Assembly: GCA_021298815.1 (NCBI GenBank)
Contig: JAJTHE010000060.1
Coordinates: 23,631-87,630 of the forward strand
Length of the DNA stretch: 64,000 nucleotides
Direction of reading: 5' to 3'
From: Betaproteobacteria bacterium
GTDB taxonomy: Bacteria > Pseudomonadota > Gammaproteobacteria > Burkholderiales > CAIKXV01
Shown: piece after piece, positions 1 to 9,526 of the stretch
Layout: each line of letters opens with the position of its first letter
How positions within the stretch are numbered: the stretch's first letter is position 1
Position numbers and translations under genes: made by a program
The notes under the pieces: model-generated
Seen by the model: the letters and a program-made list of their open reading frames with translations, nothing else
Database searches by the model: none
Told to the model about the DNA's origin: nothing

Positions 1-104
1 CGGGCCGGAAGCTCTACGAGCTCTACCTGGAACGGGTGGCGATCTACCGGGCGGATCCTCCGCCGGCCGACTGGAACGGCGTGTTCGTGTTCCAGACCAA
101 ATAA
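1..104 (+). CDS. C-terminal end of a probable adenylate/guanylate cyclase (partial)
   Basis: Only the last 33 codons are in the window (reading from base 3 to a TAA at 102-104). The visible tail has the pattern LYELYLERVAIYR...PPPADWNGV..F and ends in Lys. From memory this resembles the extreme C-terminus of CHASE2/class III adenylate cyclases of Betaproteobacteria. The next gene, 5 bp downstream, looks like a cyclic-nucleotide phosphodiesterase, which fits a cAMP synthesis/degradation pair. No catalytic residues are visible, so the call rests on a short tail and context and could be wrong. Confidence 0.4.
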   Translation, partial: GRKLYELYLERVAIYRADPPPADWNGVFVFQTK

Positions 105-109
105 GGCAG

Positions 110-886
110 ATGTCCCGGATGAAGTTGCGCGTGCTCGGGTGCAGTGGCGGTATCGGCGGCAGTCTGCGCACGACTTCGTTCGTGGTGGACGACGACGTGC
201 TGCTCGACGCCGGCACCGGCGTCGGCGACCTCCACATCGAGGAACTGCGGCGGATCGACCGCGTGTTCCTGACGCACTCGCACCTCGACCATGTCACGTC
301 GCTGCCTTTCCTGGTCGACACCGTCGGCTGGATGCGCGACCGCCCGTTGACCGTGCATGCGCTGCCCGAGACCATCGAGGTCCTGCGCGAGCACCTGTTC
401 AACTGGAAGCTCTGGCCCGATTTCGCGAAGATCCCCGACGCCGACAACCCCTGGATGCGCTACGAGCCGGTCGCCCTGGGCCAGCCGGTCGACGTCGGCC
501 GCGGGCGCACCATCACGCCGCTGCCGGCCAACCACGTCGTGCCGGCCGTCGGCTACCACCTGGACAGCGGCCAGGCGAGCCTGGTGTTCACCGGCGACAC
601 CACGGTCAACGACGCGCTCTGGCCGCTGGTGAACCGGATCTCGAACCTGCGCTACCTGATCATCGAGACCGCCTTCCGCAACCGGGAACACGAGCTGGCC
701 CGGGCGTCCAAGCACCTCAGTCCCGAAATGCTGGCCGGCGAGCTGGAAAAGCTGCAGCGGCCGGCAGAGATCTTCATCACGCACTTGAAGCCGGGCGAGT
801 ACGAGGTCATCATGGAAGAGATCCAGTCGTGTGCGGGCCGGTTCGCCCCCCAGATGCTGCTGACCTTCCAGCAGTTCGAATTCTGA
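110..886 (+). CDS. MBL-fold hydrolase, class II cAMP phosphodiesterase-like
   Basis: 258-aa metallo-beta-lactamase-fold protein. It carries the zinc motif HSHLDH at residues 56-61, a later FTGDTT segment supplying the bridging Asp, and a C-terminal THLKPGE histidine. Together with the G-x-GG start of the fold (CSGGIGG) this is the layout of class II 3',5'-cyclic-nucleotide phosphodiesterases, so hydrolysis of cAMP to AMP in the cytoplasm is the likely role. It begins 5 bp after the preceding stop, with AAGGCAG as a possible ribosome site; an in-frame ATG at 119 is an alternative start. Position between a probable cyclase tail and a GAF-containing ATPase supports second-messenger work. The MBL family is broad, so substrate is inferred. 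Confidence 0.7.
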   Translation: MSRMKLRVLGCSGGIGGSLRTTSFVVDDDVLLDAGTGVGDLHIEELRRIDRVFLTHSHLDHVTSLPFLVDTVGWMRDRPLTVHALPETIEVLREHLFNWKLWPDFAKIPDADNPWMRYEPVALGQPVDVGRGRTITPLPANHVVPAVGYHLDSGQASLVFTGDTTVNDALWPLVNRISNLRYLIIETAFRNREHELARASKHLSPEMLAGELEKLQRPAEIFITHLKPGEYEVIMEEIQSCAGRFAPQMLLTFQQFEF

Positions 887-982
887 CCGCCGCTGCATGC
901 CAATGGTCCTCGCCACCGCCACTGCCACTGCCGCCGCAGACCCGATGCGATCCCAGCGCCCCCGATCCGAGGACACCTCCGC

Positions 983-3424
983 ATGAGCAGCGTTCTCGAA
1001 GCCAGGCCCGCGGCTCAGGGTGCGCGTGGCAGCGCCGGGGGCGACGTCCTCGCCGACCGGCTGCGTTTCTCGCAGGGGCTGCAGGCGGTCACCAACAAGA
1101 TCCATGCGACGGCCGAACTCGACGAGATCATGCTCGAGCTGTCGCAGGAGATCTGCATGCTGTTCGAGGCCGACCGGCTGACCATCTACGTCACCACCGA
1201 GGACGGCAACTCGATCGTCTCCAAGGTGAAGACGGGCCTGAATTCATTCAAGGACCTGAAGCTGCCGATCAACGAGCAGAGCATCGCCGGCTTCGTCGCC
1301 AGCACGCGCCGCGTGGTGAACATCGACGACGTCTACAACGACGACGAGCTGAAGCGCTACGGCCCGCAGCTGCACTTCCTGAAGGAAGTCGACAAGCGCA
1401 CCGGCTATCGTACCCGGCAGATGCTGGTGGTGCCGGTCTGCGAGTCGTTGAAGCCCGGCCAGCAGGCGGCGGCAAGCCCGGCCAAGCCGGCGCTGGTCGG
1501 CGTGATCCAGATCATCAACTCGAAGGCCGGCCAGGCGTTCTCCCAGACCGCCGAGGACGGCGCCCGGCAACTCGCCGAGACGCTCGCGATCGCGCTGCTG
1601 CAGCGCCAGAAGCAGCCCGCGTTCAAGGTCCGGGGCAAGTACGACCAGCTGGTCGCCGGTGCCGTGCTGTCAGCCGACGAGATGGAACTCGCGCTGCGCT
1701 CGTCGCGCCGCAAGAACATCGACATCGAGGACGTGCTGCTCGACGAGTTCCAGGTGAAGGTGCCGCTGCTCGGCGACTCCCTGGCCCAGTTCTTCCAGTG
1801 CCCCTACGAACCGTTCCGCGCCGACCGGCTGAAGCCGCTCGACCTGCTGAAGAACATCCGGCGCGAATTCGCGGCCGAGAGCGGCTGGCTGCCGCTGGAG
1901 GAGGGCAAGGACGGGCTGCTCGTGCTGTGCACCGACCCCGAGAAGGTGCGCGGTTCGCGCCAAGTGGCAAACGTCTTCCCCAAGGTGAAGGTCGATTACC
2001 GGGTCACGACCAAGCGCGAGTTCACCGCGACGATGAACCAGCTGTTCGGGGCCGGCGGATCGGAGATGTCGACCGACACGACGTCGGTCGGCGACCTGCT
2101 GTCCGAACTGGGCGAGGACGCCGAGGAGGACGGTTCCGCGTCGGCGGAGCTCTCGGCGGCGTCCGAGAACGAGGTCGTGCGCCTGGTCAACAAGATCATC
2201 GTCGATGCCTACCACCAGGGCGCCTCGGACATCCACGTGGAACCGGGCCCGGGCAAGCAGAAGACGCTGGTGCGCTTCCGCAAGGACGGCTCGCTGCAGC
2301 ACTATATCGAGGTGCCGTCGAGCTACCGGCAGGCGATCGCCGCGCGCCTTAAGATCATGTGCGACCTCGACATCTCCGAGAAGCGCAAGCCACAGGACGG
2401 CAAGATCAAGTTCAAGAAGTTCGGGCCGCTCGACATCGAGTTGCGGGTGGCGACCATCCCCAGCCAGGGCGGCGTCGAGGATATCGTGATGCGAATCCTG
2501 GCCGCCGGCGAGCCGATCCCGCTCGACAAGCTGGGCGTGTCCGACCACAACCTGGCGCTGCTCAAGGGCACGATCACCAAGCCCTACGGGCTGTTTTTCG
2601 TGTGCGGCCCGACCGGCTCGGGCAAGACCACGTCGCTGCACTCGGTGCTCGGCTACATCAACACGCCCGAGACCAAGATCTGGACCGCCGAGGATCCGGT
2701 CGAGATCACGCAGCGCGGGCTGCGCCAGGTACAGATGAACCCGAAGGCGGGGCTTACCTTCGCCACCGCGATGAAGGCCTTCCTGCGCGCCGACCCGGAC
2801 GTGATCATGGTCGGCGAGATGCGCGACAAGGAGACCGTCGCCATTGGCATCGAGGCCTCGCTCACCGGCCATCTGGTGTTTGCCACGCTGCACACGAACA
2901 GTGCGCCCGAGTCGATCACCCGCCTGCTCGACATGGGCATGGACCCGTTCAACTTCGCCGATGCGCTGCTCGGCATCCTTGCCCAGCGGCTGGCCAAGCG
3001 GCTGTGCTCGAAATGCAAGAAGTCGCATGTCGCGACCGAGGACGAACTGCGCCTGCTGCTGGACGAGTACGTGCAGGAACTGAAGCAGACCGAGACCTGG
3101 AAGAAGGACCCGGAGGCGACTCGCGAACAGGTCCGGCAGGCCTGGCTCAAGCAGTTCGGCAATCCGAAGGGCGAGGTCACCCTGTACAGCAAGGTCGGCT
3201 GCGACACCTGCGGCGGCACCGGCTACAAGGGCCGCACCGGGCTGCACGAACTGCTGATCGGCACCGACCGGCTGAAGAAGGCGATCCAGGAACATGCCCG
3301 GGTGGCGGACCTGTTCGCGATCGCACTCGACGAAGGCATGCGCACGCTGAAGATGGACGGCATCGAGAAGGTGCTGCTGGGCATCACGGACATCCAGCAG
3401 GTCCGCGCGGTCTGCATCAAGTAG
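983..3424 (+). CDS. GAF domain-containing GspE/PilB family secretion ATPase
   Basis: 813 aa. The N-terminal third (about residues 30-200) is a GAF-type ligand-binding domain. A GspE N-terminal-like region follows, then a type II secretion/type IV pilus assembly ATPase core: Walker A GPTGSGKT at 542-549, an Asp box/Walker B around 603-614 (RADPDVIMVGEMRDKET), and a late zinc-binding pair of CxxC motifs (CSKC near 674, CDTC near 740). Ordinary PilB proteins have no GAF domain, so this is a sensor-fused assembly or secretion motor. Being next to cAMP-type and HD-GYP genes and 2 kb upstream of pilins suggests signal-gated pilus assembly; that link is inference. The protein should be cytoplasmic, docking at an inner-membrane pilus platform not found in this window. 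Confidence 0.85.
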   Translation: MSSVLEARPAAQGARGSAGGDVLADRLRFSQGLQAVTNKIHATAELDEIMLELSQEICMLFEADRLTIYVTTEDGNSIVSKVKTGLNSFKDLKLPINEQSIAGFVASTRRVVNIDDVYNDDELKRYGPQLHFLKEVDKRTGYRTRQMLVVPVCESLKPGQQAAASPAKPALVGVIQIINSKAGQAFSQTAEDGARQLAETLAIALLQRQKQPAFKVRGKYDQLVAGAVLSADEMELALRSSRRKNIDIEDVLLDEFQVKVPLLGDSLAQFFQCPYEPFRADRLKPLDLLKNIRREFAAESGWLPLEEGKDGLLVLCTDPEKVRGSRQVANVFPKVKVDYRVTTKREFTATMNQLFGAGGSEMSTDTTSVGDLLSELGEDAEEDGSASAELSAASENEVVRLVNKIIVDAYHQGASDIHVEPGPGKQKTLVRFRKDGSLQHYIEVPSSYRQAIAARLKIMCDLDISEKRKPQDGKIKFKKFGPLDIELRVATIPSQGGVEDIVMRILAAGEPIPLDKLGVSDHNLALLKGTITKPYGLFFVCGPTGSGKTTSLHSVLGYINTPETKIWTAEDPVEITQRGLRQVQMNPKAGLTFATAMKAFLRADPDVIMVGEMRDKETVAIGIEASLTGHLVFATLHTNSAPESITRLLDMGMDPFNFADALLGILAQRLAKRLCSKCKKSHVATEDELRLLLDEYVQELKQTETWKKDPEATREQVRQAWLKQFGNPKGEVTLYSKVGCDTCGGTGYKGRTGLHELLIGTDRLKKAIQEHARVADLFAIALDEGMRTLKMDGIEKVLLGITDIQQVRAVCIK

Positions 3425-3437
3425 GCGGGGGCCGGCC

Positions 3438-5072
3438 ATGGACCAACACGGCGCGGACGACATGCTGGCCCGCCTCGAGTACCTGAACGAGGTCGGCGCC
3501 GCGCTGTCGCGCGAAAAGGACATCGACCGCCTGCTCGAGTCCATCCTGGTGGCCGCGAAGAAAATCGCGCATGCCGATGGCGGCACGCTCTACCGGGTGA
3601 GCGACGACCGCCAGGCGCTGCGCTTCGAGATCATCCGCACCGACTCGCTCGGCATCGCGATGGGTGGCAGCACCGGGCGCAAGGTGCCGTTCCCGCCGAT
3701 CCCGCTGTTCGAGGCGGGCGGCATGCCGAACGTGCACAACGTCGCCGCCTGCGCGGCGAACCAGGACCGCACGGTCAACATCGAGGATGCCTACGCCGAG
3801 GAGGGGTTCGACTTCTCGGGCACGCGCAGGTTCGACACCCAGACCGGCTATCGGTCGCAGTCGTTCCTGACCGTGCCGATGAAGAACCACGAAGACGAGA
3901 TCATCGGCGTGCTGCAGCTGATCAACGCACAGGATGCCGCGGGTGCGGTACGCCCGTTCACCGGCACCGACCAGCGCCTGGCCGAGTCGCTCGCGTCCCA
4001 GGCCGCGGTGGTGCTGACCAACCGTCTGCTGATCTCCCACCTCGAGAACCTGTTCGAGTCGTTCATCAACCTGATCAACTCGGCGATCGACGACAAGTCG
4101 CCCTATACCGGCGGCCATTGCGAGCGCGTGCCGGTGCTGACGATGATGCTCGCCGATGCCGCCTGCGACACCATGGAGGGACCGCTGGCCGGCTTTTCCA
4201 TGACCGAGGCGCAGCGCTACGAACTGAAGATCGCCGGCCTGCTGCACGACTGCGGCAAGGTCACCACGCCGGTGCACGTGGTAGACAAGGCCACCAAGCT
4301 CGAGACCATCTTCGACCGCATCCACCTGCTCGACACCCGCTTCGAGGTCGCGCGGCGCGACGTCGAGGTCGACCTGCTGCGCGAGCGCATCGCCGCCATG
4401 CAGGCCGGCGAACGCGCCAACCTGGTCGAGATGGATGCCGAGCTCAAGCGCCGGATGCGCGAACTGAACGACGACCGCGATTTCCTGCGCAAGGCCAACA
4501 TCGGCGGCGAGGCGATGAGCGTCGAAGACCAGCATCGGGTGCGCGACATCGCCGAGCGCTGGCCGCGTGTGGACGAGGACGGCTTCGAGACGCCGTTCCT
4601 CACCGCCGACGAGATCGCCAACCTGACCATCGCGCGCGGCACGCTGACCGCCGAAGAGCGCAAGGTCATCAACCACCATATCGACGTCACCATCCAGATG
4701 CTCGAGGCGCTGCCCTGGCCGAAGCACCTGAGCAACGTGCCCGAGTTCGCCGGTGGCCACCACGAACGGATGGACGGCAAGGGCTATCCGCGCGGGCTGA
4801 CCCGGGAACAGATGTCGGTGCAGGCGCGCATGATGGCGATCGCCGACGTGTTCGAGGCCCTGACCGCCAAGGATCGTCCCTACAAGGCGGGAAAGACGCT
4901 GACCGAGGCACTGACCATCCTGGGCAAGATGAAGATCACCGGCCATGTCGACCCCGACCTGTTCGACGTGTTCGTGCGCCAGAAGGTCTACCTGCGCTAC
5001 GCCGAGCAGTTCCTCGATCCGGAGCAGATCGACGAAGTCGACCCGGCGTCCATCCCCGGCTTCAGCGGCTGA
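3438..5072 (+). CDS. GAF plus HD-GYP cyclic-di-GMP phosphodiesterase
   Basis: 544 aa. The N-terminal 190 or so residues are a GAF domain similar in style to that of the preceding ATPase. The C-terminal half is an HD-GYP domain: the HD dyad in LLHDCGKVTTPVHV near residue 270, HH in INHHID, and HHERMDGKGYP near 440. About 110 residues lie between the HD and GYP parts, including a charged, probably helical insert. All metal-binding motifs look intact, so hydrolysis of cyclic di-GMP (or another cyclic dinucleotide) is expected. It starts 13 bp after the ATPase stop, so the two are probably co-transcribed and may share a signal. Confidence 0.85.
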   Translation: MDQHGADDMLARLEYLNEVGAALSREKDIDRLLESILVAAKKIAHADGGTLYRVSDDRQALRFEIIRTDSLGIAMGGSTGRKVPFPPIPLFEAGGMPNVHNVAACAANQDRTVNIEDAYAEEGFDFSGTRRFDTQTGYRSQSFLTVPMKNHEDEIIGVLQLINAQDAAGAVRPFTGTDQRLAESLASQAAVVLTNRLLISHLENLFESFINLINSAIDDKSPYTGGHCERVPVLTMMLADAACDTMEGPLAGFSMTEAQRYELKIAGLLHDCGKVTTPVHVVDKATKLETIFDRIHLLDTRFEVARRDVEVDLLRERIAAMQAGERANLVEMDAELKRRMRELNDDRDFLRKANIGGEAMSVEDQHRVRDIAERWPRVDEDGFETPFLTADEIANLTIARGTLTAEERKVINHHIDVTIQMLEALPWPKHLSNVPEFAGGHHERMDGKGYPRGLTREQMSVQARMMAIADVFEALTAKDRPYKAGKTLTEALTILGKMKITGHVDPDLFDVFVRQKVYLRYAEQFLDPEQIDEVDPASIPGFSG

Positions 5073-5158
5073 GCCTGCGGGGTCGGTTGCCAATTTTCGT
5101 CACTTGTTGACGTAACGGCGCCCGGCAGTCCTGCCCCCGCGTTCGGGGAGCGGCGAAA

Positions 5159-5181
5159 AAAACATTGTGGATCAATGTTTT
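5159..5181. promoter_or_regulatory. AT-rich perfect inverted repeat upstream of pilA
   Basis: Nine-base arms AAAACATTG (5159-5167) and CAATGTTTT (5173-5181) flank a 5-base centre. The element stands out as AT-rich in GC-rich DNA and ends 17 bp before the -24 element of the sigma-54 promoter. It could be a dimer operator, a hairpin in upstream read-through RNA, or a weak bidirectional terminator for the HD-GYP gene. PilR-type activators normally bind further upstream, so its role is open. Confidence 0.5.
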
Positions 5182-5198
5182 GAAAAATGCGCCCGCGC

Positions 5199-5214
5199 TG
5201 GCATACCGCTTGCA
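5199..5214 (+). promoter_or_regulatory. sigma-54 promoter of pilA
   Basis: TGGCAT-N5-TTGCA at 5199-5214 matches the sigma-54 -24/-12 consensus (TGGCAC-N5-TTGCA) at all but one position with correct spacing. It lies 73 bp upstream of the pilA ATG. Sigma-54 control through PilS/PilR is established for pilA in Pseudomonas and others, so the placement is biologically sensible. Confidence 0.8.
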
Positions 5215-5286
5215 CTTCAGGAAGTCGTGAAGCGTCCTCCGCTTCCGGCTCACCCCCCACCCCCCGTCTTTCCCCAGGAGAAGTCA

Positions 5287-5757
5287 ATGAAACAGGTACA
5301 GAAGGGCTTTACGCTGATCGAACTGATGATCGTGGTTGCGATCATCGGTATTCTTGCCGCCATCGCGATCCCGCAGTATCAGGATTACGTGACGCGCGCG
5401 CGCTGGCAGGACATGATCACCCAGATGTCCGCGATCAAGACCGCGACCTCGGAGTGCATCCAGCGCAACGCCGGCAACCCGACGGAATGCGATACGGACG
5501 CGGATATCGGCGCCACGTTGGGTACGTCGATCGGCACCGCGCCCAACAACGCGACCCTCGCACGTGGCACGTTCACGGCCGGCACGAACGGCACGGGCGG
5601 TGAGGCGGTATACCAACTGACCGGTGGTAGCGGCCTGAGCAGCTGCGTCATCACCATGCGCGGCGTCGTCGGTGCGAATTCAGTCGGCTGGTCCTACGGG
5701 ACGTCCGGCCCGGCCGGCTGCACCCGCTCGCGCACCGGCTACGACCTGGGTACCTAA
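5287..5757 (+). CDS. pilA: type IV pilin, major subunit candidate
   Basis: 156-aa prepilin. It has a short basic leader MKQVQKG followed by the class IVa motif [22 protein letters not shown], with PilD cleavage and N-methylation expected at G/F and Glu5 present. The C-terminal globular half has paired cysteines (SECIQ, TECDT, SSCVI, AGCTR), consistent with a disulfide-bounded D-region. The ATG at 5287 has AGGAG 7-11 bases ahead and sits at the right distance from the pilin motif; the longer upstream frame is rejected. It is transcribed from the sigma-54 promoter and closed by a strong terminator, as expected for a highly expressed single-gene unit. A paralogue and a pilin glycosyltransferase-like gene follow. 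Confidence 0.93.
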   Translation: MKQVQKGFTLIELMIVVAIIGILAAIAIPQYQDYVTRARWQDMITQMSAIKTATSECIQRNAGNPTECDTDADIGATLGTSIGTAPNNATLARGTFTAGTNGTGGEAVYQLTGGSGLSSCVITMRGVVGANSVGWSYGTSGPAGCTRSRTGYDLGT

Positions 5758-5777
5758 TCATCCCGGTTGCAGTCGTG

Positions 5778-5811
5778 AAACCGGCCCGCCGTCGCGGGCC
5801 GGTTTTTTTTT
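5778..5811 (+). terminator. Rho-independent terminator after pilA
   Basis: A 12-bp GC-rich stem (left arm 5778-5789, right arm 5794-5805) with a CGTC loop runs into a nine-T tract at 5803-5811. This is a textbook intrinsic terminator 20 bp after the pilA stop. Confidence 0.9.
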
Positions 5812-5879
5812 GGTTTCACCGCGGTGGCGGAACCTCGCCAGCAGGCAGTAAAGTTCTCACTTGCCAAGGGAGCTGAACG

Positions 5880-6346
5880 ATGATGAGGGCGCGAAGGGGC
5901 TTCACGCTGATCGAATTGATGATCGTCGTCGCGATCATCGGCATCCTCGCCGCGATCGCGATCCCGCAGTACCAGAACTACGTGACGCGGGCGCGCTGGC
6001 AGGACGTGATCGTCCAGATGAACCAGATCAAGCTCGTCACCGCTTCTTGCCTGCAGGAACGCGCCGGAGATGCGACCGAGTGCGACACCGACCTCGAGCT
6101 CGGCATTGCAGTCCCACCTCGATTCGGCACCAGTACCGTTTTCGCCGATGTCACCCGCGGTGCATTCACCGCCGGTACGAACGGCTTGGGCGGGGAGGCG
6201 GTCTACGTGTTGACCGGCATGCGCCGCCTGGAGGCTGCATCGTCACGATGCGCGGAACGGTCGGCGCCAATGCGGTCGGCTGGTCGTTCGGTACGTCCGG
6301 CGCCGACTGCATACGCGCACGCACCGGCTTTGCGCTGGGCACATGA
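5880..6346 (+). pseudogene. second type IV pilin gene, broken by a one-base frameshift
   Basis: The reading frame from ATG 5880 gives MMRARRG then the same class IVa pilin helix as pilA, and remains a close paralogue up to EAVYVLTG. It then runs into unrelated sequence, while the true pilin C-terminus ([20 protein letters not shown]...TGFALGT, stop 6344-6346) continues in the next frame. One missing base in the run near 6224-6230 (CGCCGCCTGG) would rejoin the frames, and the LTG-to-Cys spacing would then equal that of pilA. As written, translation ends at 6398 with an aberrant tail. A ribosome site (AAGGGAG) precedes the start. It is either a recent pseudogene, a phase-variable switch or a sequencing error; the sequence alone cannot say which. 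Confidence 0.75.
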
Positions 6347-6394
6347 TGCCCCGGGTGCGATGAGGGTGCCCGGCCGCAGCGCTGCGCCATTGCG

Positions 6395-7993
6395 ATGATC
6401 GCCCGCTGGAGTGCGCTGCACGCGGCGGTGGCGATCGTGCTGCTGCATGTCGCGGTTTCGCCAGGCTTCCGCGCATTCGGTCTCTACCACTGGCATGATT
6501 CGCAGCGTTGCCTGCAACTGGTTGCGCTGTCCGTTGTCTGCCTCCTCCTGGCTGCGTCGGGCGATGCGCGATCCGCGGTGGCAGACGCCACACGGCGCTG
6601 CCTTCCAGGACGCATCGCCTGGCTGGCTGCTGCCGCTGGCTGCTTCGCCGTGCTGGCGGTTGCCCAGGCGGCTGCACCCCGCTTCGCAGCACTCGAGCTC
6701 GCGCTGCTCGGCACGCTCTGTCTGTGCGGCCTGTGCGTTGCAGCGGCCCGCCTGCGAGGCGGCGACCCGGTCGATGCGGTCCTCCTGTCCGGGATCGTCC
6801 TGACCGCGGCCGTGCTGGCCTTGCCGTTCCTGGTCGCCTGGCTCGCCGCGATGACCAGCGGCCTCGGGTTGCGGCCGGCGCTGCTCTACCAGTCGGGATT
6901 CTCCAACGTCCGCTTCCTCGGCCAGTTCCACACGCTGGCCATGCCGCTGCTCGCCTGTGCCCTGCTGCTGCCGGGTCTGCGCAGGGGCTACCGCTGGCTG
7001 CTGTTCGCCCTGCTGACGGTGACCTGGGTGATGGCGATCGGTACCGCGACACGCGCCACCTGGCTGGCATGGTCGATCGGCATGCTGGTGGTGCTGCCTT
7101 TCGCCGGCCGGGTCATCCTGCCACTGCTCAAGGTGCAGGCGGCCGCCGTCGCCGCCGGGATGGCACTGTCATGGCTGCTGCTGGAGTTCCTGCCGCGCTT
7201 CGCGGTCGGCGGGTTGCAAAACGCCTCGGGCCTCGCTTCGGTGATCGGCCGGTTCAGCGACCCCCTGGCACTGAGCATGAGGGACATCATCTGGATGCGC
7301 GCGGTCGAGGTCATCGCGGCGCATCCCTGGTCCGGGCTGGGGCCGATGATGCTCGCGCTGGATCACAACAGGATCGCCACGCATCCGCATAACGCCCTGC
7401 TGCAACTGGCTGCGGAGTGGGGCATCCCGATGACGGGCCTGGTGGTGCTCGTCGGCGCGTGCCTCGCCTGGCGCCTGCTGCTCGCGCTGCGCGTGACCTG
7501 CAAGCCGGCCGGTCTGCCACCGGCCGCGCCGTCACCCGGGCAGGCCCGCAGGGCGTTGCTCGCCTGTGCCCTGTGCTGCTCGGCGGCAGGCGCAGTCGTG
7601 CATTCGATGGTGGACGGCCTGCTCGTGATGCCGCATGCGCAGATGGCCTGCGCGCTCGTGGCGGGATGGACGGTCGGCCTGCTGTTCAGCCAGGCGCCGC
7701 CTGCGCCAGCGGGATCCATCCTGCCACCGAACGGGTCTGAGGCCCCGACGGAGCCCGCGCCGGTGCCCGCATGGATCACCCAGGCAGCGCTCGCAGGATG
7801 GTCCCTGTTCGCACTCTGTGCCTTCGTGATCGGCGCATTGCCGGAAGCGTTCGACCTGGACGCGCGCGAGCATGCCTACTTCGACAAGTACATGGGTGAC
7901 GAGACGCGCAAGCCGCGCCTCTGGTCGCAGGGCTGGTTGTTCGAGGACGTGCCGGCTGAACTCCCGCTCGAGCGGCGACCCGTGCCACGCTGA
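6395..7993 (+). CDS. PglL/TfpO-like O-oligosaccharyltransferase (O-antigen ligase family)
   Basis: 532 aa with about ten hydrophobic segments. It has the Wzy_C/O-antigen-ligase periplasmic loop signature [14 protein letters not shown] (His330, His332, Asn333) and a late VHSMVDGLL segment typical of PglL-type proteins. These enzymes transfer lipid-linked glycans onto periplasmic acceptors; PglL and TfpO (PilO) glycosylate type IV pilins. Its position directly behind two pilin genes, as tfpO sits behind pilA in Pseudomonas, supports pilin as the acceptor. Homologous WaaL ligases that act on lipid A core cannot be excluded by sequence, but the context favours pilin. The ATG at 6395 begins 49 bp after the restored pilin stop. 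Confidence 0.75.
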   Translation: MIARWSALHAAVAIVLLHVAVSPGFRAFGLYHWHDSQRCLQLVALSVVCLLLAASGDARSAVADATRRCLPGRIAWLAAAAGCFAVLAVAQAAAPRFAALELALLGTLCLCGLCVAAARLRGGDPVDAVLLSGIVLTAAVLALPFLVAWLAAMTSGLGLRPALLYQSGFSNVRFLGQFHTLAMPLLACALLLPGLRRGYRWLLFALLTVTWVMAIGTATRATWLAWSIGMLVVLPFAGRVILPLLKVQAAAVAAGMALSWLLLEFLPRFAVGGLQNASGLASVIGRFSDPLALSMRDIIWMRAVEVIAAHPWSGLGPMMLALDHNRIATHPHNALLQLAAEWGIPMTGLVVLVGACLAWRLLLALRVTCKPAGLPPAAPSPGQARRALLACALCCSAAGAVVHSMVDGLLVMPHAQMACALVAGWTVGLLFSQAPPAPAGSILPPNGSEAPTEPAPVPAWITQAALAGWSLFALCAFVIGALPEAFDLDAREHAYFDKYMGDETRKPRLWSQGWLFEDVPAELPLERRPVPR

Positions 7994-8020
7994 TCGCGGC
8001 AGGGTACGGCCGTGCCGGCT

Positions 8021-8338
8021 TCAGGCCGCCACGACAGTCTCGACACTCTCCCGCGCGCCACGGTTGTCGACCCAGGCCAGCGCCACCTTGTCCCCGGGCT
8101 TCGCGCCGCGCACCCGGATGCCGAGGAACGGATCGCGTGCGATGGCCTGGCTCCACTGGGCATCGAGCACGATGCGTCCGTTGTGCGTGACCTGCACGCG
8201 CTGGATGAAATGCAGCGGCACCAGCTGGTTCTTCGCATCGCGCCGGTTGCCGGTTTCCATCGGATGCATGACCAGCGCACGGATGTCGGCGACGTCCTGC
8301 CGCATGCGCGCGGTGATGCGGGTGCTGGCTTCGGCCAT
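8021..8338 (-). CDS. soxZ: sulfur-oxidation carrier subunit SoxZ
   Basis: 105-aa SoxZ. The family segment HPMETGNRRD is followed by an Ig-like beta fold with GDKVALAWVDNRG near the end. SoxZ pairs with SoxY to form the periplasmic carrier on which thiosulfate-derived sulfur is oxidised. The start was set at ATG 8338 with GAAGGA ahead; a longer frame exists upstream but overlaps soxY and adds no family sequence. It follows soxY closely. No soxXA, soxB or soxCD is in the window, so the carrier may work with genes elsewhere or in a different sulfur-handling role. Confidence 0.88.
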   Translation of the reverse strand: MAEASTRITARMRQDVADIRALVMHPMETGNRRDAKNQLVPLHFIQRVQVTHNGRIVLDAQWSQAIARDPFLGIRVRGAKPGDKVALAWVDNRGARESVETVVAA

Positions 8339-8364
8339 CGGATCGTTCCTTCGTCTGGCGGCGG

Positions 8365-8837
8365 TCAGCCGCAACCGCCGATGGTGGTCTTAACGTCGCG
8401 GCTGGTGGCGTACAGCCGGCCACCGGCATTGACGATCACGCGCACGGTGCCCGACTCGGCGACCTTGATCAGCGTCGACACGTACGGCTCGGTGCCTTCG
8501 CCGAAGGTGAAGGTGGCCGCCAGCGGGTAGGGGTTGCGGTCGGTGACGATCGACAGCGCACGCGTGTCCGGGATGCGGCTGGTGACCTCGATGCGGGTGC
8601 GTGCGCCGTTCTCGATCACGTCCTGGATCTCGATCAGGATGTCCTTGCTCGAAGCCGGCGTGCCGGCGCCGAGCTGGCGGATCGCCTCGGCGGCGGTCTT
8701 CGCCTCGAAGCCGGCCTTGTTCCAGTCGGCGGCCGACAGTGCGGACGGCAGCGCGGACGGCTGCGCGAACGCCAGGCGCAGGGCCGGCGCAGCCAGCACG
8801 AAGGCGGCCGAGCCTCCCTGCAGCAGCAGGCGGCGCT

Positions 8838-8841
<4 letters not shown>
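8365..8841 (-). CDS. soxY: thiosulfate-oxidation carrier protein SoxY
   Basis: 158 aa. A basic n-region [10 protein letters not shown] and hydrophobic stretch ending near AFAQ form a signal peptide (Tat-like RR present), followed by the SoxY domain. The C-terminus is TTIGGCG, placing the swinging-arm cysteine that carries the sulfur intermediate; canonical SoxY ends GGCGG, so it is one Gly short. It starts at GTG 8841, overlapping the moaC stop by 4 bases (GTGA), and ends 26 bp before soxZ, so the three genes are translationally linked. Protein acts in the periplasm as the SoxYZ heterodimer. Confidence 0.9.
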
Positions 8842-9380
<539 letters not shown>

Positions 9381-9526
9381 GGGAGGCCTGGGGCGGGAAG
9401 GCGGGAGGGTGGGAGGGGACAGACTAACGGCCGGATAACCCCCGGACGAACATTGAATTTATGATAACACCATGATCCCGCGCCCCTGCCCCCCCGGCCC
9501 GCCCGCCCACGCCACGCTTCGGGCGC

